In this document: piece after piece, positions 44,019 to 54,703 of the stretch
How the letters are laid out: each line of letters opens with the position of its first letter
Numbering within the stretch: the stretch's first letter is position 1
Source: Chitinophaga agrisoli
GTDB taxonomy: Bacteria > Bacteroidota > Bacteroidia > Chitinophagales > Chitinophagaceae
Reading direction: 5' to 3'
Length of the DNA: 64,000 nucleotides
Assembly: GCF_008386695.1 (NCBI RefSeq)
Contig: NZ_VUOC01000002.1
Span: 1,046,481-1,110,480, forward strand
Notes under the pieces: model-generated
The model's database searches: none
What the model saw: only the letters and a program-made list of their open reading frames with translations
Told to the model about the DNA's origin: nothing
Translations under genes and position numbers: made by a program

Positions 44019-47000
44019 TTAGCGATTTGTAGTTCTAAAAAACAGCGCATCATACCCCTCTCTTTGCATTAAATTTTTAGTATCTATAACCTGTTTATTG
44101 GGCTTTTGTTGAAAATCCAGAAATTTGATCTTCCCTTTTTCGTTTACAACATTGAAAAAATGCCCATCCACGGGAAGCCCGTCAATATTTGCTCTGTGCC
44201 CAAAAATAACTCCTGTTGCACCATCGCCAGCCTGCTTCATAAGAGTTTCAATCTCCTTCAGCTTTTCATGGCGCGTTGGCACCTTTAATGGAGAAAACCA
44301 CATAAAAAAATCTTCGGCGGTCATAGGTTCATGATTTAATGCTATTGCCGGCCTTCCATTCAAAGTTGCATCACCGGCTATTGTACATCCTGCACAATTA
44401 CTTTCACCCCCAAATCTATTTATATTATATCCACGTCCCCTTCCTCTAAGCATTCTGCCCCTACTGTTTACAAAAATCCCACCGGTACGATTTTCATCAA
44501 ATTGCTCAAGAGCAGCTTGAGTCCTTTTAGCTCTCAGATCACGCACTTCGTCCTCAAACCGTGGCACCCATTTTCCGCCAATCAGCACATTGTTCAATAA
44601 ATACTCTTCTCTTCTATGCTCTTCGGCCTGTTTAATTTGCTCTATAGTACTTAGCGGATTTTCTTCATAAGCAGCTCCCGCCGGGCTTACTCCATATCTT
44701 GTATACGGAGCCATAGGCATAGGTGTACGTAAGCCTCCTATAATCGGTCTCATAACTGGGGCTGCTTCTCCTTCAGCAACTGGTAGCGCCTCAAGTCCAT
44801 CTAAATCTATAGCATCTATCGGCCGGTTACTAGCAAACTGATAAGGCGTCAACTCTGGATATTTCGCTGTTATCGGATCCACACTCAAAAATCTCCCCAC
44901 TCTCGGATCATACACCCGCATCCCATAATCCTGCTCATTTCCCTCTCCCTTCACCTCCCCATCATTCTCCTTCCCATTAAACCCATACCTATACCCGCTC
45001 AGCGCCTCACTATTTCCTCCGCCTACTCCTCCACTCTCACTCACATATCCCCCGTCCGCAATCCTCGCATCAAACCTATCATCCCCTCCACTATTAAACC
45101 CTTCCGTAAAACTAATCCTCTCCGCTGCTACATACTCTCCCGGCTGGTTCCCACTCCTGTTATTAACAGTCAACGACTCCGGCACACTATACCCATTCAC
45201 CACACTATTCCCGGAAGACCAACCACCGGCTATTTTATGACCATTCCTGCCCGGCATCAACATCCCGAACGGATAATAATCCTGCGCGGAAGCAATCTTC
45301 GCCTCGTAGTGATCCACCGTACTCCCATCAACACTCACGCCCTTCTTCACATCCAACACCGTCACCAGCACATTGCCCAGATGGTTGCTTAATTCAAAGA
45401 TCTTATTACCGCGCGTAAATGTAATATTTATTCCGGTTCCCAGTCCTGGCATATTTGTGGTAACAGGCAGCACCGTATGCTGTATATTAGTATATAAAGT
45501 ACTCATACCCAACCTACTACTACCATACAGGTTCGTTTCCGTTTGGGTAAGGTCCCCATTATTAACAGTAGCGTCGCCAACGGTATATACGCTCATGATA
45601 TTACCACTGGCATCCCGTACGTACCAGGTCTGCTTACCATTTACATTTTTACTGATCCGGTTACCGGTCACATCATACGTATAGTAGATGTTAGTGCCAT
45701 TGGATTTATGGATACTCTGGATCTTGCCATATACTGTCCATTTAATGGAATCAATGCCCTCCTTAGTATCCCGGATAAGATTCCCGATAGAATCATAGGC
45801 ATAGTTACCCCCCAATTGACTATCAATATCGTTGTCATACGCCATAGAATCAACCTTATCCTCAATATGATCCAGCTGATTTCTGTCAGATATGTATGCA
45901 TAGCTAAGGCTATCCATCCCAAGCGGCTTTCCGGCGAATGTCTGGTTACCATTCCGCAGGTAACTGAGTATGTTACCGTTAGCATCGTAGGTAACCCTCT
46001 CCTTAAAATCCTCCAGCAGGGAGGGCATCCAGGTATTGGTAGTCTTATTCAGATTACGCAGGGCGTTCATCGCCGTCAGCCTGTTCAGTACATCATAGTT
46101 GTAAGCATAGAGCATCGGCTCGCCCAGGGTGGGTAAATGTACGCTCATGGCTGCGATGTTACCGTTAAATAGCGGCCGGAAATTGCTACCGGCATCCACG
46201 CCCTCTGCAAAGGGTTTAACAGAACTCTTAATGGGGTTATAGTCCCGGTTACCAAAGTAGTGCAAGGCAAAGCCAAAAGCATCTTTAGCAACGATACTAC
46301 CACTGGCGCCATCACCGCTCATATCGAAGCCGGGTGTAAGGGCGGTGCTATTCACCCCTTTAAGCCAGCCCTGGAGAGTGTAAGCATAGTCCAGTCCCTG
46401 TACCTGCTGCTGTCCCAGTACGGCCCGGGCTAAGGGCCCGTGCTTATAATACTGGTAAAAGGCATCATTTTCCCAATAGATGCTATCATGGCTGGTTTCT
46501 ACGTTGGTGAGCCTGTTCTCGGCATCATAGCTATAGCGGTGATAAAACGCATCCGGCTCCCCAGGCTGGTAAGCCACTTCGTTTACCTTACCGCTGATCA
46601 GATCATAGCGGTATACCATCTTACGCCAGCGGTTACCGGCCGCCTGTAAGGGACTTTTCCTGAAATCCTGCACCAGGGTATCCACATTACCATGGATATC
46701 ATAACTATAGAAAGTACCCGCTGCATATTTATTGCTATCCAGATCAGTTTTTGTATTGTAGACGGCCGACCAGGACACGCGGTTACGGACATTAGCAGCC
46801 AATAGAATATGACCTTCCTCCGCTCCTTCGAGTGGCGTATAGGGCTTGTCATAAGTGGTACGGGTGATCTGTGCTTTGGTGTTTTCGGCGTGCGCAATCC
46901 AGCTGGTCAAGGCGTTATCATTACGGCTGATGTCATCACTCATCGTCTCGCCGCTGGAGATCTCCCCAACTTCTATAATACGGCCCAGCGGATCATACAG

Positions 47001-50000
47001 CGTATAACTGTAAGCCTTCAACGGCGCCTGCCTCGCATTCTGTGAAACAGCCAGTCTTCCCAGGCGGTCATACCAGAACCGGCTCTGGCCGGCATCCGGT
47101 GTCTGTTGGGCAATTACCAGGTTCAGCGTGTTATAATGATACTCCGTAGCCATGGTATGCTCCGGTACTTTTGACTGCCCGGCGGCTCGCGCGTTTTTCA
47201 CCGCATCCAGCCAGGGTTGCGTACGGTTCACGACTACACCGGCCGGCGGGATGGTCTTGATCAGGTTACCTGCCTGGTCATAATAATATAAGGTGTAATG
47301 ATACTCGCTGGCATTGTATTTCACCTTAAAGTCTTCCAAGGTAGCCGCCTGCAGGGCGGTGTTTATATAAGCACTGTCAAAACTGTTACGTATAGAATCT
47401 TTGTAAGCTTTATACAATTCGGTACCGGTGCTGATAGCGAAGAACTCGTTATCCGAGCAATTATTGATGCTTTCTGTTACCGGACCAAAAAGCGGCGTTG
47501 CTTTATCACAGAGCAAAGGACCATTATAAGTGGGATATGTATCGGCGGGGCTGCAGATACCTGCACCGGCGCCACATACAGACATGTAAAGCGCCTCGAG
47601 GCTTTGAGGAGTGAATGCCGAATGTGGCAGTTGCTCGTTCATATACGCTACAAATTCCTCGCAACGGCTGGCTTTGTAGATTACCTTTAAAACAGGCGCT
47701 ACATTAGATGGAGCGGCAGCGCCATTAGACCAGAGCGTCATCCCTCTGTATACATTATTCAACGAATCTTCGTTGAGGCGGAAGATCAACCCGTTATAAT
47801 TACCCCGGAGGTAATCCATATATAAGTCCTTTGCCAACCCGGTACAAGGTTGGTCAGGATAACTGTTGGTACGGTATCCCTCCTGCAATGGCGGCAATGC
47901 TAACCTGTTAGCCGCCGTAGTAGCAGGCTGGCTACTCCACGTTGTTACATTTTCGATAACCGGCCCCAATGCCCGTTCAAAAACTCCATAAGTGTTGTCA
48001 TATCCAATCGCCTTATATTCAGAACCATACCCAAGATAAAAGTCAATGTCATCCGGTTTGCCAGTTAAGGTTAATGACGCGTTTGTAATAACGGCATCCT
48101 TTGCCAGCTTAGCAAAACTAAAGGTGATATTATCCCGTAAACGGTACCACCTGGTATCCGTCCATACAACTGCAGCTAAAGCAGCCTGTGAGCGAAATGC
48201 TGGTTGCTCAGTAGAATCATCTTCGAAAACCCTGAGGTGCAGCACATCAACTACCGGTATATTCCTGTTCACCGTCACTGTGTCGCCCATGGATGCAGGG
48301 TATAATTGCAGGAACTGTTGCTTTAAAGTCTGCAACTGATCACATGTAGTCCCTATCTGGGCTGCCTGTGAAGATAATACACGGGCAAAGGTGGGATTTG
48401 ACTGCTGCTCGCATTGTTTACGAAAATCCAGGTATTCCCATGCCTGTTTATTGAAACCCAGCCGGTTGTTCATAAAATTGGCGAACAAGGTGTTTTTCTT
48501 CGCCTGGGTTTCATCTGTTTCTTCTATTGCCGGCAAATTGCCGGGATAGGTAGTACTGAATAAGTTATACAAGCTGTCTACCGTCTGACAGGTTACACAG
48601 ATATCTCCCGTATAACACTGCAATGCCGGCGGGATGGTAATGGGTTGGGGAAAATAGCCACAAGTACTATTGCCGTTGCAGGCCGTCATTAGCTGGTTTA
48701 ACTCGTCATCAGACATGGTTATACGCCTGGTACGGAAAAGGTATGCCGCAAAACTGGTATCCGCGGCTGTTGCATTTGCCCGGTACTCGCCATTCAATTT
48801 AGTCAGCTTGGTACATTCACAGTCCGCCGGTTTGCCGTACAAGGTTTTATTAACAAAGGCGGATTGTTTATCATATGGCTTAGGCGCCGTGATCATCTCC
48901 CCATTACATACCAGTGGGTTGGCGGAATGCTGACTATTATATTCATTCAGCACATCTGCAAAGCTCTTATACTCATTGGTACTTCCCGGCTTTACCGTAC
49001 TGGATCCATAAGGATGGTCAATATCTGACCCTTCTTTACAAACCTGGATCAGTTTAGCCTTTATATCTCTCCAGGCATCAGAATTGTACTGGCACGGCGC
49101 TACCTGCTGCAACCAGTACTCTGCATAAGCAGCACAAGTGCTATCATAGGATTGCTGTAGGGCCACATTGGCGGCATTTTGAGCAGCGGTACCGTCACTG
49201 TTATTCATGTAGCCTATTCCCTGCTGGTTCAACAATTCTATTGTATTGTTAAAATGCGGTTGCTTACCTGCTGCAGTCAGATCGGAGGCTTTAGGCCCCG
49301 GACAGGACTGCTGAATTAGACCGTTGATGATATCCCGCTTTGCCTGCAGGTACATTTCACGGAAAGTCCGCCAGGCCATATCCAGCTCACCCTCACACAG
49401 GGAGGTTTCATCAAAGGCTGTTCCCGCAATGCTGTATTGACTGGCACAGGCTGTTTCAGATTGTTTACATTTTATAGCGATCACCGCCAGGCTCCATATG
49501 GAATAACCATTCTGCTGATAGTTACTCAGCTTCTCTTCCAGCTTGGCTTGCAAATCCGCGCTCTCCAGCGCCAGGGAATCTTCATTTTCCGGCACCGCAT
49601 GATACGCGGTAAATGGAGCGATAAGCGTATTAGCAGTGGGGTTCAGATATCCTTTTTCCTTTGCCTCAGCGTAGGTATCCACCGCGCCAAATAGCTTATC
49701 CCAATTATAACTGCTGTTATGTTTTTCCATCTCCAACAACTTACAATACTCAGGATGAAGCGGCAGCAGGGTTTCTGCCCAGGAAGACTTGAAGTTGGCG
49801 GAAAACCGGTCCTTTTCCAGGTTCTGCGGCGCGATTTCGGCATTCGTAATATCATCGTGCACATGGTCCGGGTTGCCCAACTCATCCTTGTATAACAGAT
49901 ACGGGCGCTGGTAGGGGGGCAAGGTATCTGTTCCGGATGTATAGAACACAGACCAGGTATCCAGTTCATTATCAATATTGGCATACTGGCCGGAGGGAGG

Positions 50001-52364
50001 TGTTACATCCATCAGCATGGCTTTACGGAGGTCCTCTGCCTCGGTTACCTTATTACACAAAGCATCACAATTCTCCTGGGCCTCCCGGTAGGCTAATTGT
50101 ATCCGTGAATCGGAAGGAATGTCACCGTCGCCGAGAGCATTGATATAACGCGACCGGAACTCATCCAATGTACCTAAACCATCTAAACAGGACTGGCAGG
50201 TAGGCACACATTGCATATTTGCCACCAATAAACGCTGCTGCTGTATAAAGTCGTCCAATGTTCTGCAAAGATTGGACGGTAGAAATATGCTATCCCGGTA
50301 ATAATCCAGCCCTTCCTGGCTGATCGTGAGCCGCTTGGTAATTTCATAGTTTCCTTTTTTCAGGTTCACTACAAAAGTCGTATCAAAGGAAGGAAGCGCG
50401 TCGTTACAAGCGCCCAGCTGGATATTTCCCCGTTTATAATTGTACACCACTTTTCTTACCGGTTTTCCGTCCAGCACGAGGTTATAGCTATCATCTGTAA
50501 TAGTTATCTCCAGGTCATACAGCGCAGGGTAACAAATGATGCTGCCATCCGGTGCGCAGCTTTGTTTTTGCAGCACCGGCGGCGTAAGGGAATAGGAGAA
50601 CTCGTAATCCGATGGTATAGCCACCACCTGGGATTGCCGGCTTTCCATCACCATTTCTTTTACCACATTGCTTCCTGGCTTTGACAGCACATCCATAGTG
50701 CTATACACGCTGTAGGAAGGTAGTGCATCCAGACTAGCGCTATCCGGCAAGCCGGCCAGCGCGGTCGCAATGGTACGGCCGTGCATATCCACATAACTTA
50801 TGGAGTATTGCCCATTGGCATCCCGGACCATATTTTTGAAATAATGGGTCTTATCCCCTGCTTCTGTTCCAAATAAAGCGTCCAGGTCATTATCACCGGG
50901 ACTGCCATAATAATATTTGGTTTCATGGTTGCTACCCAGTTTATATACCGGGCCTACTCCTCCCTGCCTGCTGATCCTGCCTGTATTATCCTGAGTATAG
51001 GAAGTTTCTGTAAAGGGATAGCCCTGGGCGTCGGGGATGAAACGGTTAATACCATTGTCCCTTTCAGGATTGTTAGGAGAGTAGTAGCGGCTGGCGCCGC
51101 TGTCTGCAGACATCTCCGCTGCGCTGGCCGTCAGAAATTCAGTGGAATCGAGCATATGATCATACCCGTCCTTATCGTATTCTCCTCCATTCACGGCCGT
51201 ATTGAAATTCCGGCTGTACTTAATGATCGTATTGATGGTAGGCGCAGGCAGTACCTGTATAACAGGCCGGCCCTGGTAATCATAATAAGACTCTCCCACA
51301 ACCGTAGTGCCGGTTGTGTTATCTTTTGTGACCATTTGGCGGCTGCGCAGGCTGCCATCAAAATATTGTACTACTGCTTTGCGTTTGCCGTCTTCGGCAT
51401 AACTGACATCGGACTGCCAGTTTAAACGGCGCTGGTGCCCAGTGAAGATATAACTACCCAGCCCATCCGGAAAATCTGAGCTCCAGATAGTTTCTATCCG
51501 CTGGTTGTTACCATTATCTATTATCGCGCGTACGCGCATATACAGGATACCGCCATTATCGTATAACAATGGTATAGCGTAGGCATTATCCTTAACTGTT
51601 ACCCGGCTAGCATTATTATCAAATATCAATGCTGCATTGGGATGTGTGCCATATTTTTTCAAGGCACTGGAATCTATATAAGCCCATTCCAGGTCGTATT
51701 CATCAGCGCCTATAGCATTATCCCAGGTTACCCGCAGCTCGTCCGTCGAATCCGTATTGGCGGCAACATCCAGAGTGATCTTATGCACAGCGTCGTCTAT
51801 ACAGGAGAGTTTATACGCCGGCTGGGCCTGCAGTTCGTTCTCCAATACAAGCGCCGGGATAACGCCGGAGATGGAAGTAGTAATATCCAGTACTTTCACG
51901 GTTACCTCGTGCGCATCCCGGAACACAAAGCTGCTCCTTACCGCATATGCCTTTGCCGTATCATAATTGATCTCGAGCACTTTTTCCGTAACAGAATCGA
52001 TCGTATGGTCGCGGGTTGTATAAATAACCCGGATCCTGGCGGTGGCGGTGAACTGCGCGGGCAGGTATACGGGCGCATATTCGTTGATCTTAAAAGTAAC
52101 AATGTTAGTCACCTTATACGGGGTATCCAGCTTGTTTTGCAGCGTTGCGCTAAAATAAGCCGTATCCTGAATGGTGATAGCAGCGTCCTTTACAAGCTGT
52201 CCTTTACCGCCGTCCAGCACCTTTTTAAAGATACTGCTCCCCGTTTGGGCCCACGCGCTGTTGGTAAAGGCCAGCAGGACGAACAGCACTATATATTGCC
52301 CTATTTTCTTTTGTTTATGCAGGTAATGCATCATATCCTTGAGATTGGGAAATCCTGTTAACAT
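44019..52364 (-). CDS. RHS repeat protein with DUF6443-like region and papain-like toxin tip
   Basis: A giant polymorphic toxin of 2781 residues. The start at 52364 is probably too early; ATGs at 52334 or 52331 give the signal MMHYLHKQKKIGQYIVLFVL. A DUF6443-like region lies near 310-450 (GHQRRLNWQSDVSYAEDGKR), YD/RHS repeats run from about 1840 to 2430 (YDRLGRLAVSQNARQ, YTLYDPLGRIIEVGE), and the core [16 protein letters not shown] is near 2488. The tip (about 2560-2781) has ESNCAGCTIAGDATLNGR, DGHFFNVVNEKGK and KFLDFQQKP, giving a Cys-His-Asp triad of the papain-like Tox-PL type, so a protease or deamidase activity is likely. It is followed by Imm35. Confidence 0.9.
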   Translation of the reverse strand: MLTGFPNLKDMMHYLHKQKKIGQYIVLFVLLAFTNSAWAQTGSSIFKKVLDGGKGQLVKDAAITIQDTAYFSATLQNKLDTPYKVTNIVTFKINEYAPVYLPAQFTATARIRVIYTTRDHTIDSVTEKVLEINYDTAKAYAVRSSFVFRDAHEVTVKVLDITTSISGVIPALVLENELQAQPAYKLSCIDDAVHKITLDVAANTDSTDELRVTWDNAIGADEYDLEWAYIDSSALKKYGTHPNAALIFDNNASRVTVKDNAYAIPLLYDNGGILYMRVRAIIDNGNNQRIETIWSSDFPDGLGSYIFTGHQRRLNWQSDVSYAEDGKRKAVVQYFDGSLRSRQMVTKDNTTGTTVVGESYYDYQGRPVIQVLPAPTINTIIKYSRNFNTAVNGGEYDKDGYDHMLDSTEFLTASAAEMSADSGASRYYSPNNPERDNGINRFIPDAQGYPFTETSYTQDNTGRISRQGGVGPVYKLGSNHETKYYYGSPGDNDLDALFGTEAGDKTHYFKNMVRDANGQYSISYVDMHGRTIATALAGLPDSASLDALPSYSVYSTMDVLSKPGSNVVKEMVMESRQSQVVAIPSDYEFSYSLTPPVLQKQSCAPDGSIICYPALYDLEITITDDSYNLVLDGKPVRKVVYNYKRGNIQLGACNDALPSFDTTFVVNLKKGNYEITKRLTISQEGLDYYRDSIFLPSNLCRTLDDFIQQQRLLVANMQCVPTCQSCLDGLGTLDEFRSRYINALGDGDIPSDSRIQLAYREAQENCDALCNKVTEAEDLRKAMLMDVTPPSGQYANIDNELDTWSVFYTSGTDTLPPYQRPYLLYKDELGNPDHVHDDITNAEIAPQNLEKDRFSANFKSSWAETLLPLHPEYCKLLEMEKHNSSYNWDKLFGAVDTYAEAKEKGYLNPTANTLIAPFTAYHAVPENEDSLALESADLQAKLEEKLSNYQQNGYSIWSLAVIAIKCKQSETACASQYSIAGTAFDETSLCEGELDMAWRTFREMYLQAKRDIINGLIQQSCPGPKASDLTAAGKQPHFNNTIELLNQQGIGYMNNSDGTAAQNAANVALQQSYDSTCAAYAEYWLQQVAPCQYNSDAWRDIKAKLIQVCKEGSDIDHPYGSSTVKPGSTNEYKSFADVLNEYNSQHSANPLVCNGEMITAPKPYDKQSAFVNKTLYGKPADCECTKLTKLNGEYRANATAADTSFAAYLFRTRRITMSDDELNQLMTACNGNSTCGYFPQPITIPPALQCYTGDICVTCQTVDSLYNLFSTTYPGNLPAIEETDETQAKKNTLFANFMNNRLGFNKQAWEYLDFRKQCEQQSNPTFARVLSSQAAQIGTTCDQLQTLKQQFLQLYPASMGDTVTVNRNIPVVDVLHLRVFEDDSTEQPAFRSQAALAAVVWTDTRWYRLRDNITFSFAKLAKDAVITNASLTLTGKPDDIDFYLGYGSEYKAIGYDNTYGVFERALGPVIENVTTWSSQPATTAANRLALPPLQEGYRTNSYPDQPCTGLAKDLYMDYLRGNYNGLIFRLNEDSLNNVYRGMTLWSNGAAAPSNVAPVLKVIYKASRCEEFVAYMNEQLPHSAFTPQSLEALYMSVCGAGAGICSPADTYPTYNGPLLCDKATPLFGPVTESINNCSDNEFFAISTGTELYKAYKDSIRNSFDSAYINTALQAATLEDFKVKYNASEYHYTLYYYDQAGNLIKTIPPAGVVVNRTQPWLDAVKNARAAGQSKVPEHTMATEYHYNTLNLVIAQQTPDAGQSRFWYDRLGRLAVSQNARQAPLKAYSYTLYDPLGRIIEVGEISSGETMSDDISRNDNALTSWIAHAENTKAQITRTTYDKPYTPLEGAEEGHILLAANVRNRVSWSAVYNTKTDLDSNKYAAGTFYSYDIHGNVDTLVQDFRKSPLQAAGNRWRKMVYRYDLISGKVNEVAYQPGEPDAFYHRYSYDAENRLTNVETSHDSIYWENDAFYQYYKHGPLARAVLGQQQVQGLDYAYTLQGWLKGVNSTALTPGFDMSGDGASGSIVAKDAFGFALHYFGNRDYNPIKSSVKPFAEGVDAGSNFRPLFNGNIAAMSVHLPTLGEPMLYAYNYDVLNRLTAMNALRNLNKTTNTWMPSLLEDFKERVTYDANGNILSYLRNGNQTFAGKPLGMDSLSYAYISDRNQLDHIEDKVDSMAYDNDIDSQLGGNYAYDSIGNLIRDTKEGIDSIKWTVYGKIQSIHKSNGTNIYYTYDVTGNRISKNVNGKQTWYVRDASGNIMSVYTVGDATVNNGDLTQTETNLYGSSRLGMSTLYTNIQHTVLPVTTNMPGLGTGINITFTRGNKIFELSNHLGNVLVTVLDVKKGVSVDGSTVDHYEAKIASAQDYYPFGMLMPGRNGHKIAGGWSSGNSVVNGYSVPESLTVNNRSGNQPGEYVAAERISFTEGFNSGGDDRFDARIADGGYVSESGGVGGGNSEALSGYRYGFNGKENDGEVKGEGNEQDYGMRVYDPRVGRFLSVDPITAKYPELTPYQFASNRPIDAIDLDGLEALPVAEGEAAPVMRPIIGGLRTPMPMAPYTRYGVSPAGAAYEENPLSTIEQIKQAEEHRREEYLLNNVLIGGKWVPRFEDEVRDLRAKRTQAALEQFDENRTGGIFVNSRGRMLRGRGRGYNINRFGGESNCAGCTIAGDATLNGRPAIALNHEPMTAEDFFMWFSPLKVPTRHEKLKEIETLMKQAGDGATGVIFGHRANIDGLPVDGHFFNVVNEKGKIKFLDFQQKPNKQVIDTKNLMQREGYDALFFRTTNR
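44875..45000 (-). repeat. RHS-core homology block in main RHS gene
   Basis: Partner of 43260-43385 (about 115 of 126 bases identical by eye). It lies just upstream of the papain-like tip and would be the recombination site for swapping tips. Confidence 0.8.
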
Positions 52365-52366
52365 TT

Positions 52367-54679
52367 TTATTGCTCTTTCAGCATGGCACTTCTGGTCTCC
52401 TTGATGGTCTTAATGCCCCTCTCCGTTTCCTTCTTCAGGCGGATCAGGGTACCATCATCGTCGTACTCGTAAAAAGTGGCATAGTTGTTTTCATCCAGCT
52501 CTGCTACCAATCGCAGGTTTACCGGGTTATATACAAATGACTTCATATTTGCATTGTAAGGATGGATCCTTACATCATCAAAATATACCGCTGTATTCCC
52601 GGTAGATTGCAGGTTGATCGAGATCCTGGTGGCGCTGGTGGGTATATCTACAACCTGCTCTACTCTTTGCCAGCCTTCTATGATATTACCCGCCGGTTTA
52701 GCTATAAAAACCTGATTGCCGCCGGGCGTCTCTACTACGATGCTTACCTGGCTGCCGGTATAGCTCATACAATGGCATTCCTGCGCTTCTTTTACCCAGG
52801 CGCTTAGCAGCGCCTGCTTTCCTGATATAGGAGAGAATACAGGCAGTAGCGCATCTGCATTCAGGCGTACGCTCTTCAACACCTGGCTGCCATCGCCACA
52901 ATCGCTTACTGCGGTATTAACAGTAAGGCCGAAGACGTCATTTTCTCCACTCACCAGCGGAGCGCTGATGCCTGCAGATGATCCGCTCTCCACACGCAGG
53001 CTATATTTACCGGTGTGTTTCTGTATAGTATCCAGTTTGGCCTTATAGAGGGAGAAATCGAAGTTCCTGTCACCGGAACAGGTGGTATCGCATAGGTTAG
53101 GCTCGAAAAAATAATCTTCGAAACCGTCAAAGGCGCTCTCCCGGTAGTGGCTATTCTGTATTACTGCAATGGGTAATGTATGGTCATATCCGTATAAACC
53201 GGCATTATAGCGGCCTAAAGGATCTTTGTTCTCCAGTTCAAAGCCTTTGCGGTTAAAGAGGGTGCTTTCGGAATTCCAGACCCAGACTGCATCGTTGTAC
53301 TGGGGGGACAGCTTGCCAAAGTTATCCGGGCCCCAGAAATATAAGAAATTGCTGGTGGCCCCATCCCTGCGGATATCGGTATGCTGCCCAAAAGCAGCCG
53401 ACGTTCGGGCGCCGTAATAGGTATATGCCTTGGATGGCCGCCAATTCCCGGCTAATCCGTAGAGGTATGGATTTACGCTGGTATCGGTAATAGCGCTATA
53501 ACAGATGCCGGATGAAACAGACGTACATGCGTAACAGGAATCGACCTGCAGCTCCGCCACTATGCTGGAAGCCGACCCTGTGTAGGTAATATCGACCCTT
53601 GGCCGCTTTGCCGCGTCTGGATACTTATGGGAACAGAAGGTAGCATACGAAAACGGCGTTTTATTCCATGAAGGGGCCATAGCCACTAGCGCCAGTCCCT
53701 TGTTTTCATTAGTTTGCCAGTATTGGATATAATTATGTATATCAAAGCTGATATTTTCAAAGCTGCTGTCAATATGTATTTCCGGACGTCCATTTACCGC
53801 TCCCCAGTCACCGCCCAGCTGCAAAGTGCCGAAATCTGTTGTGCTGTTACTCCATTGCCGGGGAGGCATTACTATTTTTACCGGGTCTTCCATTTCTTCA
53901 GCGGATGTGATATGTGCCTTAGTATAAACAGGTGGCATAAACCCTTCAGGGTAAGCATACAACATAAGATAAGCCGTTTTTATAGTAGCATTGGCAGGTA
54001 TTCCTGATACACCGGCAAACCTAAAAAAACTGTAAACCTGATATTGCTCAAGGTTCGGTTCAGTAGCTGTATCATAATTATTCTGGAGAGCGGCTACCAT
54101 TTTCTGGCTCAATGTATCTTTAACAATCTGAGATGATTCCGTATTGGATGTTGTGTAAAAAGGATCTGTAAACAACTTATTTGATGCAATGACATTATAC
54201 AGCGTCATTCCCTCTGTTACCGGTAGCGATACCCTTATCAGGTCTGCTGCCCGGTAGGTGACCTTAGTGCCATTGCTACAGGCATCGCTTGCCAGCTGAT
54301 CAAAAGTTACAGGGTTACCATTAAGCGATTTCAATGACACCACGCAGTCCCCAATCCTGGCTTTGTAAATAGCAGCTGTTTGCTCTGTAGTGACCGCGTA
54401 AAAAGTCTTATTTATATTGTCGTTTAATACCGCGCAGGAGGTATAATCTACCGTATACCCCGCATCTGTGGCGTCCTGCACGAGGGAGGAGACCAACATA
54501 TTGTCTGTAGCCGGTGTAAAGAGCCGGTGCGAGGCAATCAGGTAATCAAACAGTGGTTTAAGGCAATTACAGGTACAGGAAGTAGCCCCTGGCATTGTTT
54601 GTGCAACAAGTTTTATACTCAGGAGCGACAAAAACAGTACCCCCGTTACCACTTTTCCTATTTTATATATAACTAACAT
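52367..54679 (-). CDS. RHS-locus companion protein, secreted, Cys-rich N-terminus
   Basis: A 770-residue protein with a signal helix (VVTGVLFLSLLSIKLVAQ) and a Cys cluster (SCTCNCLKPLFDYL). A DNRLF-type beta region follows with NYIQYWQTNENKGLALVA, and a galactose-binding-like sandwich near 580-700 (TGKYSLRVESGSSAGISAPL, IYFDDVRIHPYNA-type ending). The last 60 residues (NPVNLRLVAELDENNYATFY, EYDDDGTLIRLKKETERGIK) look like a single YD repeat, tying it to the RHS family. It lies 2 bp upstream of the toxin gene and 24 bp downstream of the 2309-residue gene. It may be a binding or encapsulation partner. Confidence 0.8.
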   Translation of the reverse strand: MLVIYKIGKVVTGVLFLSLLSIKLVAQTMPGATSCTCNCLKPLFDYLIASHRLFTPATDNMLVSSLVQDATDAGYTVDYTSCAVLNDNINKTFYAVTTEQTAAIYKARIGDCVVSLKSLNGNPVTFDQLASDACSNGTKVTYRAADLIRVSLPVTEGMTLYNVIASNKLFTDPFYTTSNTESSQIVKDTLSQKMVAALQNNYDTATEPNLEQYQVYSFFRFAGVSGIPANATIKTAYLMLYAYPEGFMPPVYTKAHITSAEEMEDPVKIVMPPRQWSNSTTDFGTLQLGGDWGAVNGRPEIHIDSSFENISFDIHNYIQYWQTNENKGLALVAMAPSWNKTPFSYATFCSHKYPDAAKRPRVDITYTGSASSIVAELQVDSCYACTSVSSGICYSAITDTSVNPYLYGLAGNWRPSKAYTYYGARTSAAFGQHTDIRRDGATSNFLYFWGPDNFGKLSPQYNDAVWVWNSESTLFNRKGFELENKDPLGRYNAGLYGYDHTLPIAVIQNSHYRESAFDGFEDYFFEPNLCDTTCSGDRNFDFSLYKAKLDTIQKHTGKYSLRVESGSSAGISAPLVSGENDVFGLTVNTAVSDCGDGSQVLKSVRLNADALLPVFSPISGKQALLSAWVKEAQECHCMSYTGSQVSIVVETPGGNQVFIAKPAGNIIEGWQRVEQVVDIPTSATRISINLQSTGNTAVYFDDVRIHPYNANMKSFVYNPVNLRLVAELDENNYATFYEYDDDGTLIRLKKETERGIKTIKETRSAMLKEQ

Positions 54680-54703
54680 AAGTATCTGATCAATTTATCA
54701 TGA

